This document shows positions 1 to 9,819 of a DNA stretch of 64,000 nt, piece after piece (within the stretch, counting starts at the first letter, position 1; each line of letters starts with the position of its first letter). The notes under the pieces are model-generated. The model searched no databases and was not told the DNA's origin. It was given only the letters and a program-made list of their open reading frames with translations. The position numbers were made by a program, and so were the translations under genes. Origin of the DNA: Buchnera aphidicola (Nurudea yanoniella) (GTDB taxonomy: Bacteria > Pseudomonadota > Gammaproteobacteria > Enterobacterales > Enterobacteriaceae); the NCBI GenBank assembly GCA_039829995.1, contig CP140036.1, positions 186,001 through 250,000 of the forward strand, in the 5' to 3' direction.

Positions 1-1868
1 TCAGAAGGCATTAATGCTGATAGTGTAGAATTTCGTAAACCGTATTTTTTGATGTTCTTTCTTAATAAGTTCCATTTTAAGTGCAGTGGTTCGTTGCAAA
101 TATTATCAACTTCTTTTTTGTATGTGTCTATTGGAAGAAGACCTTGATAATATGTTGTTTGATTAAACCAAGCACATGCTCCTTTTTCTTTTGCTAATTT
201 ACATGATGCATTTAATAAATGATATTGAATTGCTTCGAATGTTTTATGTGTTAAGGAATTCGCGCTTCCGTCTGAATATTTTACTTTGTTTTTAGCTAGA
301 TAGTATGCAAAATTAATAACTCCTATTCCTAATGATCTCCTTGACAATGCTGATTTTTTAGCTCCTTCAATTGGATAGTCTTGATAATCTAATACTGAAT
401 CTAATGCTCTAACAATTAAATTAGATAGATCTGATAAATCACTTAGAGTTTTTAAAGAACCTAAGTTAATAGCAGATAAAGTACAAAGTGCAATTTCTCC
501 ATTAATGTCGTGAATATCATTAAGAGGATTAGTAGGTAATGTGATTTCTAAGCATAAATTAGATTGTTTTATAGGTGCTAATTTTGGATTAAATGCACTA
601 TGTGTATTACAGTGATCAACATTTTGTATGTATATTCTTCCAGTAGACGTTCTTTCTTGCATCATTAAAGAAAATAAATTAATTGCTTTTACTTTTTTTT
701 TTCGAACATTTATGTCTTTTTCATATTTAGTATATAGAAATTCAAATTTTTTTTGATTAGAAAAAAAAGAGCTATATAGTTTTGGAACGTCTGATGGACT
801 AAATAAAGTAATGTGTTGTCCTAATATTACTCTTTGGTACATCAATTTATTAATTTGTATGCCATAATCCATGTGTCGAACACGATTTTCTTCGATTCCT
901 CTATTGTTTTTTAAAACTAATAAGCTTTCTACCTCTAGGTGCCAAATAGGGTAAAATATTGTAGCTGCACCTCCTCTTATCCCTCCCTGAGAACATGATT
1001 TTACAGCAGTTTGAAAATGTTTGTAAAATGGAATACATCCAGTATGAAATGCATCTCCTCCTCTAATAGGACTTCCTAAAGCTCGAATTTGTCCTGCATT
1101 AATTCCTATACCTGCACGTTGAGAAATATACTTTACAATTGTACTAGCAGTAGCATTTATAGAATTTAGGCTATCAGCACATTCAATTAAAACACAAGAA
1201 CTAAATTGTCGTGTAGGAGTTCTTAGCCCAGCCATGATGGGAGTTGGTAAAGAAATTTTAAAAGTAGAAAGCGCGTCATAGAATTTTTTTATATATTCCA
1301 TTTTTGTATTTTTTGGATATGTACGAAATAGACAAGCTGATATCATTATATATAAAAATTGAGCACTTTCATAAATTTTTTTCGTAACTCTATTTTGTAT
1401 TAAGTATTTTCCTTCTAGTTGTTTTACTGCTGCATAAGAAAAATTCATATCACGGTAATGTTTAATGAAGTTATTTATTTTTATATATTCTGTTTTAGAA
1501 TAATCTTCTAGTAAATGTTTGTCGTATTTTCCTAATTTTACCATTTTTTTTACATATTTATATAAGGATGGAGGATTGAATTGGCCGAAAGCTTTTTTGC
1601 GAAGATGAAATATAGATAATCTAGCAGCCATATATTGATAATCAGGTGCATTTTCAGAAATTAAATCTGCTGCAGCTTTTATAATTGTTTTATGTATAGT
1701 AGTAGTTTTTATATTATTATAAAATTGAATTCTAGATTTAAGTGCTACTTGAGATACAGAAATATTTTCTAGATCTTGTGCAGCCCAATTTAATACTCGA
1801 TGAATTTTGTCAAAATCTATTAGTTCTTTTCGTCCATTTCTTTTTTTCACTAGTAATATTGGGTTCAT
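1..1868 (-). CDS. nrdA: Ribonucleoside-diphosphate reductase 1, alpha subunit (3' end beyond window)
   Basis: Catalytic subunit of class Ia ribonucleotide reductase, which makes dNDPs from NDPs together with the radical subunit NrdB. The minus-strand frame is open from the ATG at 1868 to the window edge, about 622 codons; E. coli NrdA has 761 residues, so the C-terminal part with the redox cysteine pair is outside. An N-terminal ATP-cone-like region is followed by the conserved SSCVLIECADSLNS segment with the first active-site cysteine. NLCLEITLPT carries the Asn, Cys and Glu of the catalytic site, and GEIALCTLSAINLG carries the second redox cysteine. It lies downstream of gyrA on the same strand after about 290 A+T-rich bases. 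No frameshift seen. Identification is very secure. Confidence 0.95.
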   Translation of the reverse strand, partial: MNPILLVKKRNGRKELIDFDKIHRVLNWAAQDLENISVSQVALKSRIQFYNNIKTTTIHKTIIKAAADLISENAPDYQYMAARLSIFHLRKKAFGQFNPPSLYKYVKKMVKLGKYDKHLLEDYSKTEYIKINNFIKHYRDMNFSYAAVKQLEGKYLIQNRVTKKIYESAQFLYIMISACLFRTYPKNTKMEYIKKFYDALSTFKISLPTPIMAGLRTPTRQFSSCVLIECADSLNSINATASTIVKYISQRAGIGINAGQIRALGSPIRGGDAFHTGCIPFYKHFQTAVKSCSQGGIRGGAATIFYPIWHLEVESLLVLKNNRGIEENRVRHMDYGIQINKLMYQRVILGQHITLFSPSDVPKLYSSFFSNQKKFEFLYTKYEKDINVRKKKVKAINLFSLMMQERTSTGRIYIQNVDHCNTHSAFNPKLAPIKQSNLCLEITLPTNPLNDIHDINGEIALCTLSAINLGSLKTLSDLSDLSNLIVRALDSVLDYQDYPIEGAKKSALSRRSLGIGVINFAYYLAKNKVKYSDGSANSLTHKTFEAIQYHLLNASCKLAKEKGACAWFNQTTYYQGLLPIDTYKKEVDNICNEPLHLKWNLLRKNIKKYGLRNSTLSALMPS

Positions 1869-2159
1869 TTTGTTTTTCCTAAAGTTAAAAATATATTTAT
1901 TACAGTCGTTTGCAATTAAACATTGGTTTAATTAATATTTTCATAAATAATTATTGTATAAATAATAAAATTTTTAATAAAAGAAGGCATATAAAATGTA
2001 TAATTAATTTCTTAGATTTGATTTTTAAGTACAATGTAATTATATATTGTTCTTCATAGTAGATTTAATATGAGTAGTATTCAAAGCTATAATTTTATGT
2101 ACATATTAGGTGAAGACTTTGTAGATATAAAAATATTAATTTATTATTAAATTAACAAA

Positions 2160-4688
2160 TTATAAAAACGATTCATTAGCTTTTTGTACGGCTACTACCT
2201 TTTCTTTTTCCGATGTTCTAATTAAGATAACACCTTGTGTATTTCTTCCGAGTATTCCAATTTCTGAAATTCTAGTTCTTACTAATGTTCCTGCATTTGT
2301 TATAATCATAATTTGATCTTTTTCTATTACTTGCATAGCTCCAATCATTATTCCATTTTTTTTAGTTATTTTTATGGCAATAGTTCCTCGAGTAGCTCGA
2401 GATTTTATTGGAAATTCGCAAATTTCTGTTCTTTTTCCATATCCATGTTCAGTTACAATTAATATATTTCCAGTGCCTTTTGGAACTACTAAAGAAACAA
2501 CTTTATCTTGTTTTTTAATGGAAATTCCTTTCATTCCCGAAGTATTTCTTCCCATAGTTCTAACAGATTTTTCAGAAAAATGAACAGCTTTTCCTACAGC
2601 TGTGAAAAGCATAATTTTATCTTCGCCATTTGTTAGAGAAACTCCAATTAATTCGTCGTCATTTTTTAATTTTATTGCAATTATCCCAGTTGTTCTCGGT
2701 TTTTTGAATTCACATAAATTAGTTTTTTTTACCATTCCTTTAGCAGTAGCCATAAAAATATTTATACTATCTTTATATTCGGAAATAGGTAATATAGCTG
2801 TTATTCTTTCTTTAGTACTTAGGGGTAACAGGTTTACTATAGGACGACCGCGAGCGTGTCTACTTGCTTCAGGTAATTGATATACTTTCATCCAATAAAT
2901 TATTCCTTTACTGGAGAAGCAAAGAATTGTATCGTGTGTATTAGCTACTAATAAACTTTCTATGAAGTCTTCTTCTTTTGTCTTAGCTGCAGATTTTCCT
3001 TTTCCACCTCTTTTTTGTGCTTCGTATATGGATAATGGTTGGTATTTTACATATCCTGAATGAGATAAAGTAACTACTACATCTTCTTGATCTATCATAT
3101 CAGAAATGTTTATATCTTTATAACTTCTAATAATTTGTGTTCGTCTTTTATCTCCGAAATTATTTTTAATTTCAATTAGTTCTGTTTTCATAACTTTAAT
3201 TAATTCGTTAGTATTTTGTAAAATATTTTTTAATACTATAGAAGATTGTGTAAGATTTTTATATTTTTCAATGAGTTTTGAAAATTCTAAATGAGTAAGT
3301 TTTTGAAGGCGTAATTCTAATATTGCATTTACTTGAGCTGAAGTTAAAAATACAGTAGTATTCTTTGTAAATTGAGTGTTAAAAATACAAGATTTTAATC
3401 GAATATCTTTAGAATAATATGTATTTTTAGATCCATTTAAATTCCAGTTTTGAGCTAATAGTAATTTTTTTGCTTCTGATAGTGATTTTGCACGTTTAAT
3501 CAATGAAATAATTATGTCTACATTATTTAAAGAAATTATTAATCCCTCAATGATATGTATTTTTTTTTGAACTTTTTTTAATTCAAACACGCTCCTTTTA
3601 GTTATGATTTTTTTACGATGAGATATAAATTCGCGTAGAATGTTTTTTAAAGACATTATTTTAGGTTGTCCATGAGTTAAAGCAACCATATTAATTCCGA
3701 AAGAAATTTGTAATTGAGTAAGAGTATATAATCGATTAAGAATTATTTCGGGTTTAGCTTCTTTTTTTGTTTCAATAACTATTCGCATACCTTCTTTATC
3801 TGACTCATCTCGTAAACAACTAATTCCTTCGATTTTTTTATCTTTTATTAGTTCAACTATTTTTTTAATGACTCGTGATTTATTGACTTGATAAGGTAAT
3901 TCAAAAATCACTAAAGAGATTTTTTTTGTTTTTTTTTGAATTTCTATTTTACTTTTAGCTCGAATATGAATTTTCCCTTTTCCTGTTTGATAAGCTTCTG
4001 TAATGCCTTTACATCCATTAATTATTCCAAATGTAGGAAAATCAGGGCCAGGAATGTATTTCATAAGTTTTTTTAATGTAATTTTATTATCATTAATTAG
4101 AGCTAGGCATCCGTCTATCACCTCATTGATATTATGAGGAGGGATATTTGTAGCCATACCTACTGCAATTCCAGAAGAGCCATTGATTAATAAATTTGGA
4201 ATTTTTGTAGGTAAAACTTCAGGAATTTTTTCTGTTCCATCATAATTAGGAATAAAATTCACTGTTTCTTTGTCTAAATCGCTTAATAGTTCGTATGCTA
4301 TCTTTGACATTCTAATTTCAGTATATCTCATTGCTGCTGCAGAATCTCCATCTATTGATCCAAAGTTTCCTTGTCCATCAATGAGAGTATATCTTAATGA
4401 AAATGATTGAGCCATCCTCACTATCGCATCATATACTGCTGTGTCTCCGTGTGGATGGTATTTTCCAATAACATCACCAACTATTCTAGCAGATTTTTTG
4501 TATAGTTTATTCCAATCGTTGTTTAATGTTTTCATTGCAAACAATATTCTTCTATGAACTGGTTTTAATCCGTCTCTTACATCTGGTAAAGCACGTCCTA
4601 TAATAACTGACATAGCATAATCTAAATAAGAATTTTTAAGTTCGTCTTGTATGTTTGTTTTGATAATTTCTTTTGCAATTTTCTTCAT
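2160..4688 (-). CDS. gyrA: DNA gyrase subunit A
   Basis: Breakage-reunion subunit of DNA gyrase, which with GyrB introduces negative supercoils. The protein has 842 residues against 875 in E. coli. The catalytic tyrosine is Y122 in AAAMRYTE. The quinolone-region helix reads [10 protein letters not shown], with Thr at E. coli position 83 and Asp at 87; Thr83 is a natural variant in many bacteria and is not evidence of resistance. The C-terminal wrapping domain begins near a GyrA box, QKRGGKG. The protein ends soon after the last beta-pinwheel blade, so the acidic tail found in E. coli is missing. The start is the ATG at 4688, aligned with other GyrA N termini. Upstream is a long A+T-rich gap shared with a divergent gene. 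Confidence 0.97.
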   Translation of the reverse strand: MKKIAKEIIKTNIQDELKNSYLDYAMSVIIGRALPDVRDGLKPVHRRILFAMKTLNNDWNKLYKKSARIVGDVIGKYHPHGDTAVYDAIVRMAQSFSLRYTLIDGQGNFGSIDGDSAAAMRYTEIRMSKIAYELLSDLDKETVNFIPNYDGTEKIPEVLPTKIPNLLINGSSGIAVGMATNIPPHNINEVIDGCLALINDNKITLKKLMKYIPGPDFPTFGIINGCKGITEAYQTGKGKIHIRAKSKIEIQKKTKKISLVIFELPYQVNKSRVIKKIVELIKDKKIEGISCLRDESDKEGMRIVIETKKEAKPEIILNRLYTLTQLQISFGINMVALTHGQPKIMSLKNILREFISHRKKIITKRSVFELKKVQKKIHIIEGLIISLNNVDIIISLIKRAKSLSEAKKLLLAQNWNLNGSKNTYYSKDIRLKSCIFNTQFTKNTTVFLTSAQVNAILELRLQKLTHLEFSKLIEKYKNLTQSSIVLKNILQNTNELIKVMKTELIEIKNNFGDKRRTQIIRSYKDINISDMIDQEDVVVTLSHSGYVKYQPLSIYEAQKRGGKGKSAAKTKEEDFIESLLVANTHDTILCFSSKGIIYWMKVYQLPEASRHARGRPIVNLLPLSTKERITAILPISEYKDSINIFMATAKGMVKKTNLCEFKKPRTTGIIAIKLKNDDELIGVSLTNGEDKIMLFTAVGKAVHFSEKSVRTMGRNTSGMKGISIKKQDKVVSLVVPKGTGNILIVTEHGYGKRTEICEFPIKSRATRGTIAIKITKKNGIMIGAMQVIEKDQIMIITNAGTLVRTRISEIGILGRNTQGVILIRTSEKEKVVAVQKANESFL

Positions 4689-5236
4689 AGTTAAATTTTC
4701 TGTTTTATTAAATAAAGAGTATAATATTAGTATTCAAATTGAAATTGAATTAAAGAAGAAAGTCATTTTATTAAAAATTTATGTTTTTAATTTTTTAATA
4801 TAGGAATGTGTCCTTTATTTTTGAATATTTCAGTAATATGATTGTTATAATAATAATTATAAAAGATAAAAAAATAAAAAATTAAAATTAGTTATATTAG
4901 AAAAGTTATTTACAAACAAATTTTATAGTGTATTTTTTAATTTTATTCGTTTTCATATAGTTTTTCTAAAATATTTATTTTTAAGATATATTTAAATTAG
5001 TATAAAATATTGTTTTACAATATTATATGATGTATTCTTTTATTGAATATTAATAGTTAATTTTATTATATATATTTTGTACATTAAATGTCAGTAGATT
5101 TGTTTTATGTAAAAACATCTTTAACATTATTATAAATCAATTATTTTTAATATTTTAAAAAATGTAATATAAAGTTTTACTATTCGGATTTTCATATTAT
5201 ATATTATTTTTTAAACATACATTTGTGGAGTTCCAT
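4689..5236. other. Gene-free A+T-rich divergent intergenic region (about 550 bp)
   Basis: This stretch separates gyrA (minus) from the DUF2076 gene (plus). I see no open frame with a recognisable protein, no tRNA-like fold and no strong hairpin. It must hold the promoters of both flanking genes, but its very high A+T content makes individual -10 and -35 calls unreliable. It may contain remains of a lost gene, but nothing is recognisable by eye. Confidence 0.6.
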
Positions 5237-5998
5237 ATGAATAATGACGAAAAAAAATTAATAGAAGATTTATTTTCTAGATTGTATAAAACTGAAATAA
5301 AATCTGTTAATAGAGATGATATAGCTGAAAAATTAATAAAAGATTTATTAGAAAAATATCCAAATTCGCCGTATTATATGGCACAAACAATTTTAATTCA
5401 AGAGACTGCTATTAAAAAGTTAAATGAAAAAATTTCTTTTCTAAATAATAATAATGTTGAGAACCAAGACAACAAAAAATCTGTATCTAATGGTTTTTTA
5501 TCAAATATATTTGGAACAAAAAAATCTAAAAATACTTCAGACACATTGCATTCAAATAAAAACGTAGATAGTTTAAAAGGTACAGAACAAGATGTTAGAA
5601 GTAGCTCATTTCCCATGCGATCTCATTCTAACATTGCACCTCAAGGTGAAATAGTTAATAATAGCGCTACTTCTGGTACTGGATTTCTTGGAGGAGCATT
5701 ACAAACTGCCGCTGGAGTAGCTGGTGGTGTTGTTATGGCTAATATGTTAATGAATCTTTTTCAACATAAAAAACCTGAAGAAGAAATAATGGATGCTTCG
5801 GTACATAATGTTGATTCTTCTCATGATATCAATTCGAATTCTTTAGAACATGATTCTATGCATAGTCAATATATTAGTGATACTAAAAAATATACAGATG
5901 ATGACGATAATAATACTGACAACTCGTATCAGTCTGATTGTGATTCTTTGGAAGATAGTAGTGACTATGATATTTGTGAAGATGATGATTTTGTTTAA
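5237..5998 (+). CDS. DUF2076 family protein of unknown function
   Basis: A 253-residue protein whose first 70 or so residues match the pattern of DUF2076 proteins: an acidic or basic helix start (NNDEKKLIEDLFSRL), then YPNSPYYMAQTILIQE, then a coiled-coil-like stretch. The middle is low complexity. Around residues 145-175 there is a Gly/Ala-rich hydrophobic segment (GTGFLGGALQTAAGVAGGVV) that may insert in or contact membrane. The tail is very acidic (Asp, Glu and Ser rich). I chose the ATG at 5237 because GGAG lies 6 bases upstream; a GTG at 5225 in the same frame would place this SD inside the gene. No function is established. Its survival in so small a genome suggests that it matters. Confidence 0.8.
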   Translation: MNNDEKKLIEDLFSRLYKTEIKSVNRDDIAEKLIKDLLEKYPNSPYYMAQTILIQETAIKKLNEKISFLNNNNVENQDNKKSVSNGFLSNIFGTKKSKNTSDTLHSNKNVDSLKGTEQDVRSSSFPMRSHSNIAPQGEIVNNSATSGTGFLGGALQTAAGVAGGVVMANMLMNLFQHKKPEEEIMDASVHNVDSSHDINSNSLEHDSMHSQYISDTKKYTDDDDNNTDNSYQSDCDSLEDSSDYDICEDDDFV

Positions 5999-6040
5999 AA
6001 TGTTGAAATATCAATTTTTTAGATTGCTTTTAAATAAATA

Positions 6041-6073
6041 AAACCAGCGATAAATTTATTTTTTTGCTGGTTT
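6041..6073. terminator. Bidirectional hairpin terminator
   Basis: The arms AAACCAGC (6041-6048) and GCTGGTTT (6066-6073) form a perfect 8-bp stem with a 17-base A+T loop. It sits between the convergent DUF2076 gene and the peroxiredoxin gene. The U-tract is weak on both strands, so efficiency is uncertain. Confidence 0.65.
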
Positions 6074-6114
6074 ATAACTTACTTTAATTTTAAGATAATA
6101 GATATATAAAATTT

Positions 6115-6714
6115 TTATGAAAAATTATGCAAATTTCTTAAATATTTCTTTACTCCACTTGAAGTTGCTTGCATACCTTTTTTTCCTGGTTTCCAATTAG
6201 CTGGACAAACTTCTCCATTTTTTTCATGAAAATGTAGTGCATCTATCATTCTTATGATATCAGGAATATTTCTTCCTAAAGGAAGATCATTAATAATTTG
6301 ATGGCGAATTATCCCGTTTTTGTCAATTAAGAAAGAAGCTCGTAATGCAACACCTAATGTTGGATGTTCTATTTTATATAGTTTTTGAATTTCTCTTTTT
6401 ATGTCAGAAATCATTATAAATTGTATTTTTCCAATTCCTCCTTGACTTAATTCAGTGTTTCTCCATGCGCGATGTGTGTATATTGAATCAATAGATACTC
6501 CTATAACTTCTGTGTTTCTTTGTTTAAATTCGGATAAGTGTGTATCAAAAGCTATAATTTCCGATGGACACACAAATGTAAAATCCATAGGCCAAAAAAA
6601 TAAAACCGTGGTGTTTCCATGAATATGATTAGAAAAATTAAAGTTATCAACAATTTCGTCATTATGCAAAATGGCTGGTGCAATGAAATTTGGTGCTGGA
6701 TAAGTTACTAGCAT
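6115..6714 (-). CDS. Typical 2-Cys peroxiredoxin (AhpC/TSA family)
   Basis: Thiol peroxidase of the Prx1/AhpC class, which reduces hydrogen peroxide and organic peroxides. It has 199 residues. The peroxidatic Cys49 lies in DFTFVCPSE and the resolving Cys170 in EVCPANWKPGKKGM. The sequence is closer to eukaryote-like TSA peroxiredoxins, with a WKPG-containing C-terminal tail, than to E. coli AhpC, so reduction by thioredoxin is more likely than by AhpF; that is an inference. It is transcribed from its own divergent region and converges on the DUF2076 gene with a shared hairpin between. The start ATG at 6714 matches the family N terminus. Confidence 0.92.
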   Translation of the reverse strand: MLVTYPAPNFIAPAILHNDEIVDNFNFSNHIHGNTTVLFFWPMDFTFVCPSEIIAFDTHLSEFKQRNTEVIGVSIDSIYTHRAWRNTELSQGGIGKIQFIMISDIKREIQKLYKIEHPTLGVALRASFLIDKNGIIRHQIINDLPLGRNIPDIIRMIDALHFHEKNGEVCPANWKPGKKGMQATSSGVKKYLRNLHNFS

Positions 6715-6911
6715 GTTTTTCCTTATTTTTTTAGGTATATTGTGCTTTAATTTATGTTTTTTTAATTTATTTTATATTTTATACTATTGAAAAATTGAAT
6801 TTTTAGTTTTTAAATTTTTATATACTAATTTAATAAGTATATCATATAGAAAATTATGTTTATTGCATACATATAATTTTTATTTTTAATTAATGAATTA
6901 GAGATATTTAC

Positions 6912-7580
6912 ATGAAGAATTATATTATAAATTGGAAAAATGTATTAGAAAAAGAAAAAAAAAAATGTTATTTTGTTAATATTATTAAAAATCTTTCTAA
7001 AATAAGAAAAAAAAAACTAATTTATCCTCCTAAACATGAAATTTTTAATGCTTTTCTATTGACTAAATTTTCTAATATAAAGGTAGTGATTATTGGACAG
7101 GATCCATATTTTAAAAAAGGCCAAGCGCATGGATTAGCATTTTCTGTTAAGAAAGGTGTTAAAATTCCACCTTCTTTATTAAATATTCAGAAAGAATTAG
7201 TTAACGATATTGGTATAAATTTTATTTTTAAACACGGTTGTTTAGAACATTGGGCATATCAAGGAGTTTTTTTATTAAATTCTTCTTTAACAGTAGAATC
7301 AGGAAAACCAGGTTCTCATTTCAAATTAGGATGGGAGTTGTTTACGGATAAAGTTATAAGAATAATTAACGAATATCATTCAGGAATTATTTTTTTATTA
7401 TGGGGGTCACATGCTAGAAATAAAATGAAAAATATTTGTAATCAAAGACATCATATTTTATTGGCTTCGCATCCATCACCATTATCTTGTTATAAAGGTT
7501 TTTTTGGATGCCGCCATTTTTCAAAAACTAATGTTTTTCTGAAAGAACAAAATAAAGGTGAAATTAATTGGTTTTTTTAG
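6912..7580 (+). CDS. ung: Uracil-DNA glycosylase
   Basis: Family 1 uracil-DNA glycosylase, which starts base-excision repair of uracil in DNA. It has 222 residues. The catalytic Asp64 is in IIGQDPY, with Tyr66 of the thymine-excluding pocket. AHGLAFSV, PPSLLNI and FLLNSSLTV follow, and the HPSPLS loop carries the catalytic His. One oddity is the water-activating loop, usually PYHGPGQ, which reads PYFKKGQ: the His, Gly and Pro are replaced. The rest of the active site looks intact, so activity is likely but not certain. The gene is convergent with grpE and followed by a perfect inverted repeat. Confidence 0.93.
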   Translation: MKNYIINWKNVLEKEKKKCYFVNIIKNLSKIRKKKLIYPPKHEIFNAFLLTKFSNIKVVIIGQDPYFKKGQAHGLAFSVKKGVKIPPSLLNIQKELVNDIGINFIFKHGCLEHWAYQGVFLLNSSLTVESGKPGSHFKLGWELFTDKVIRIINEYHSGIIFLLWGSHARNKMKNICNQRHHILLASHPSPLSCYKGFFGCRHFSKTNVFLKEQNKGEINWFF

Positions 7581-7585
7581 TAATT

Positions 7586-7620
7586 TAAAAAATAAAACAA
7601 TATGTATATTTTATTTTTTA
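7586..7620. terminator. Palindromic A+T-only terminator between ung and grpE
   Basis: A perfect 12-bp inverted repeat, TAAAAAATAAAA at 7586-7597 and TTTTATTTTTTA at 7609-7620, with an 11-base loop. It lies between convergent genes. A run of T occurs in the distal arm in both directions, so it can end transcripts from both sides. The stem is weak because it has no G or C. Confidence 0.55.
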
Positions 7621-7658
7621 CTAAATAGTAAATAATTGTAATGAAATACTATTTATTT

Positions 7659-8240
7659 TTAACTAAATTTAGGTTTTTTATGAATTTTTACTGTAGCTTT
7701 ACGTATTGTTTTTCCTTTATATATGTAACCATCTTTAATTATTTCAGATACATAATAATCATTTGTTTTATTTAAATTCTTTTCACATTCGGTTTTATGC
7801 AATGATGAATCGAATTTTATGTTTTTTCGTTTTTCTGTTATTAAGTGAAATTTTTTAGTGGTATTTAAAAATAATTTTAATGTCAATGATATTCCTTCAA
7901 TTATTTTGTCGTTTTTTATATTTAGTGTACACAAAATTTTCTCTATATCTTTTAAGTTATCTAGAATGGGAATTAAATGAGTACAAAAGAATTCTAACTG
8001 TGTATTTTGTATTTGTTTTATTTTTTTTTCAGTATTTTTTTTTATATTTTCGATTTCAGCTTGTTCTCGTAATTTCATATCAACTATATTTTTTTTTATA
8101 TTATTGATATATTTATTGAGTTCATGAATATTGCTAAATTTGTAATTTGTATATTTTTCATTGTCTTTCGTTTTTAGGTTATTGATAACATTTTCTTTAA
8201 CAGTTTTTTTAGAATGTAATTTTGTATTTTCACTATTCAT
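7659..8240 (-). CDS. grpE: Nucleotide exchange factor GrpE for DnaK
   Basis: GrpE speeds ADP release from the Hsp70 chaperone DnaK. It has 193 residues (197 in E. coli). A charged, disordered N-terminal part leads into a long dimeric helix around residues 40-95 (IHELNKYINN to FFCTHLIPILDNL). A beta domain follows, with a motif close to the usual HEAV region and the terminal GYIYKGKTIRKATVKI. The domain is diverged but the order and the C-terminal signature are clear. It stands alone on the minus strand, divergent from nadK. I could not pick out a convincing sigma-32 promoter in the 112-bp gap. Confidence 0.9.
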   Translation of the reverse strand: MNSENTKLHSKKTVKENVINNLKTKDNEKYTNYKFSNIHELNKYINNIKKNIVDMKLREQAEIENIKKNTEKKIKQIQNTQLEFFCTHLIPILDNLKDIEKILCTLNIKNDKIIEGISLTLKLFLNTTKKFHLITEKRKNIKFDSSLHKTECEKNLNKTNDYYVSEIIKDGYIYKGKTIRKATVKIHKKPKFS

Positions 8241-8352
8241 ATATTTTCCTATGTTTTTAATAAATTAATTTTTCTACTGAATATAGAGAATTATAATAAA
8301 TAATTTAGTATTAAATAATAATTTGTAACTTTATTATAGAGGAAGTAATTTT

Positions 8353-9220
8353 ATGAAACAATATTTTCATTGCATTGGAATAGTAGGTTATCCTAGAAAT
8401 TCTAATGCATTTTCTACACATAAAGTTCTTTATAATTGGTTAAAAAAAAAAATATCGAGTTATTATAGAAGACAAAGTAGCTAATCTATTAAATTTAAAA
8501 GATGTTCATGAAGAGTCATTGTTTAATATTGGTAAAAAATGCGATTTAGTAATAGTAGTTGGCGGTGATGGGAATATGTTACGCGCTGCTCGTGTATTGT
8601 CTGTTCATAACATTAAGATAATAGGCGTAAATAGAGGAAATTTAGGTTTTTTAACTGATTTAAATCCTGATATTGTTCTTGAACAATTATTATTAGTGTT
8701 ATCTGGAGAATATATTCAAGAAAATCGATTTTTATTAGAAGTAAAAGTAACTAAAAAAAACAAATCATATTTTTTTAGTAAAGCTATTAATGAAATTGTC
8801 TTACATTCTGCACATGTAGCACATATGATAAATTTTAAAGTGTATATTAATAATAATTTTGCGTTTTCTCAACGTTCCGATGGTTTAATTATTTCTACTC
8901 CTACTGGATCTACTGGATATTCTTTATCGGCAGGTGGCCCAATTTTAGTTTCTTCTTTAGAAGCTATTGTTCTTGTCCCTATGTTTCCTCATACTTTGTC
9001 TTCTCGTCCTTTAGTAATAAATAGTAATAGTACTATTTGTTTGCGTTGTATGGAAACTATATCAGAGTTAAAAATTAGTTGTGATAGTCAAATTATTATA
9101 TCAGTCAAAAAAAATGATGTAATTTCTATTCAAAGGAGTAATGATTTTTTATGTTTAATACATCCTAAAACTTATAATTATTTTGAAGTTTTAAATTCTA
9201 AATTGAGTTGGTCTAAATAG
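8353..9220 (+). CDS. nadK: NAD kinase, reading frame broken at an A11 run
   Basis: NAD kinase makes NADP from NAD. The ATG at 8353 is preceded by AGAGGAAG, a good SD, and opens a frame [16 protein letters not shown] that matches the E. coli N terminus. This frame runs into a stop at 8482. The rest of the protein ([30 protein letters not shown], [24 protein letters not shown]) is in the next frame, joined across a run of 11 A at 8442-8452. Losing one A or gaining two gives 288 or 289 residues (292 in E. coli), with the join reading [13 protein letters not shown]. All catalytic motifs are intact, including GGDG. Slippage on the A11 run could make full-length protein. Confidence 0.88.
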
Positions 9221-9326
9221 TGGTTTAGGAATATTATAAAAATATTTTTAAATTAATATTTTTAGAATTTTACATAATAAATTTTATGAGTTTTCTTACA
9301 ATGTACATTTCAAATATTATTAATAA

Positions 9327-9690
9327 TGGAGCTGGCGGGAATCGAACCCGCGTCCAAAATATGTTTGACTTGAGTACTACATGCTTAGTCTATTATTTTT
9401 CAAATACTCTATAAGCGTATAGACACGATATAGATTTTGCTTATTAAATGAAAAACTTTAATTTAAGAATATAAGCATGTCTTAAATTAATTTAATCTCT
9501 TTTATGTTTTCTCTATTTTCTTTATTTTAAGAGAAAAAATAAAGAAAGAGAGCTTTAGTTCAGGTTATTAAGCTGCTAAAGCGTAATTTTTATGTTTTGC
9601 TATTATATTTTTTTCGGTTTTTAACGAGGCAACCGTCCTCGGCATGCACTTTAAGTTTTTAATAATTTTGTCAAGTCCAAAATCAGCCCC
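9327..9690 (-). ncRNA. ssrA: Transfer-messenger RNA (tmRNA, 10Sa RNA)
   Basis: tmRNA rescues stalled ribosomes and tags the stalled peptide. On the minus strand the 5' end GGGGCTGATTTTGG at 9690 pairs with the 3' end CCAGCTCCA at 9327, forming an alanine-type acceptor stem with the G3-U70 wobble. The T-arm GGACGCGGGTTCGATTCCCG is near-identical to that of E. coli, and the conserved GCATGCCGAGG segment follows the 5' domain. The 3' CCA tail is not encoded, so it must be added after transcription. The length is 364 bases, matching E. coli (363). A possible -10 hexamer TATAAT lies at 9701-9706. Confidence 0.95.
9568..9600 (-). other. tmRNA proteolysis-tag reading frame
   Basis: The resume codon GCA at 9600-9598 starts a short frame encoding AKHKNYALAA followed by TAA. 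This is homologous to the E. coli tag ANDENYALAA. The ALAA end recognised by ClpXP and ClpAP is conserved, while the SspB-binding AND start is altered to AKH. Confidence 0.9.
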
Positions 9691-9819
9691 TTTTTTAAAA
9701 ATTATATATTAAAAAAATATTTTTATCTAGTATTTAAATTATAATGAGTATTTTATATATAGTTAATATTTATGTTATTTTATATTATAATTTATTTTAA
9801 AATTATTTAGGAAAAAAAT

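Noticed and set aside
2374..2880. Plus-strand open frames opposite gyrA (2374-2583 and 2602-2880)
   Set aside because: They are antisense to a conserved gene, have no SD and resemble no protein family. A+T-rich codon use produces such shadows.
4501..4530. Quinolone resistance from Thr83 in GyrA
   Set aside because: Thr at position 83 is common natural variation and gives no basis for a resistance claim.
8519..9220. A separate short NAD kinase starting at TTG 8519
   Set aside because: Upstream residues in the same frame ([17 protein letters not shown]) also match E. coli NadK, so the gene extends back to 8353 through the A11 run.
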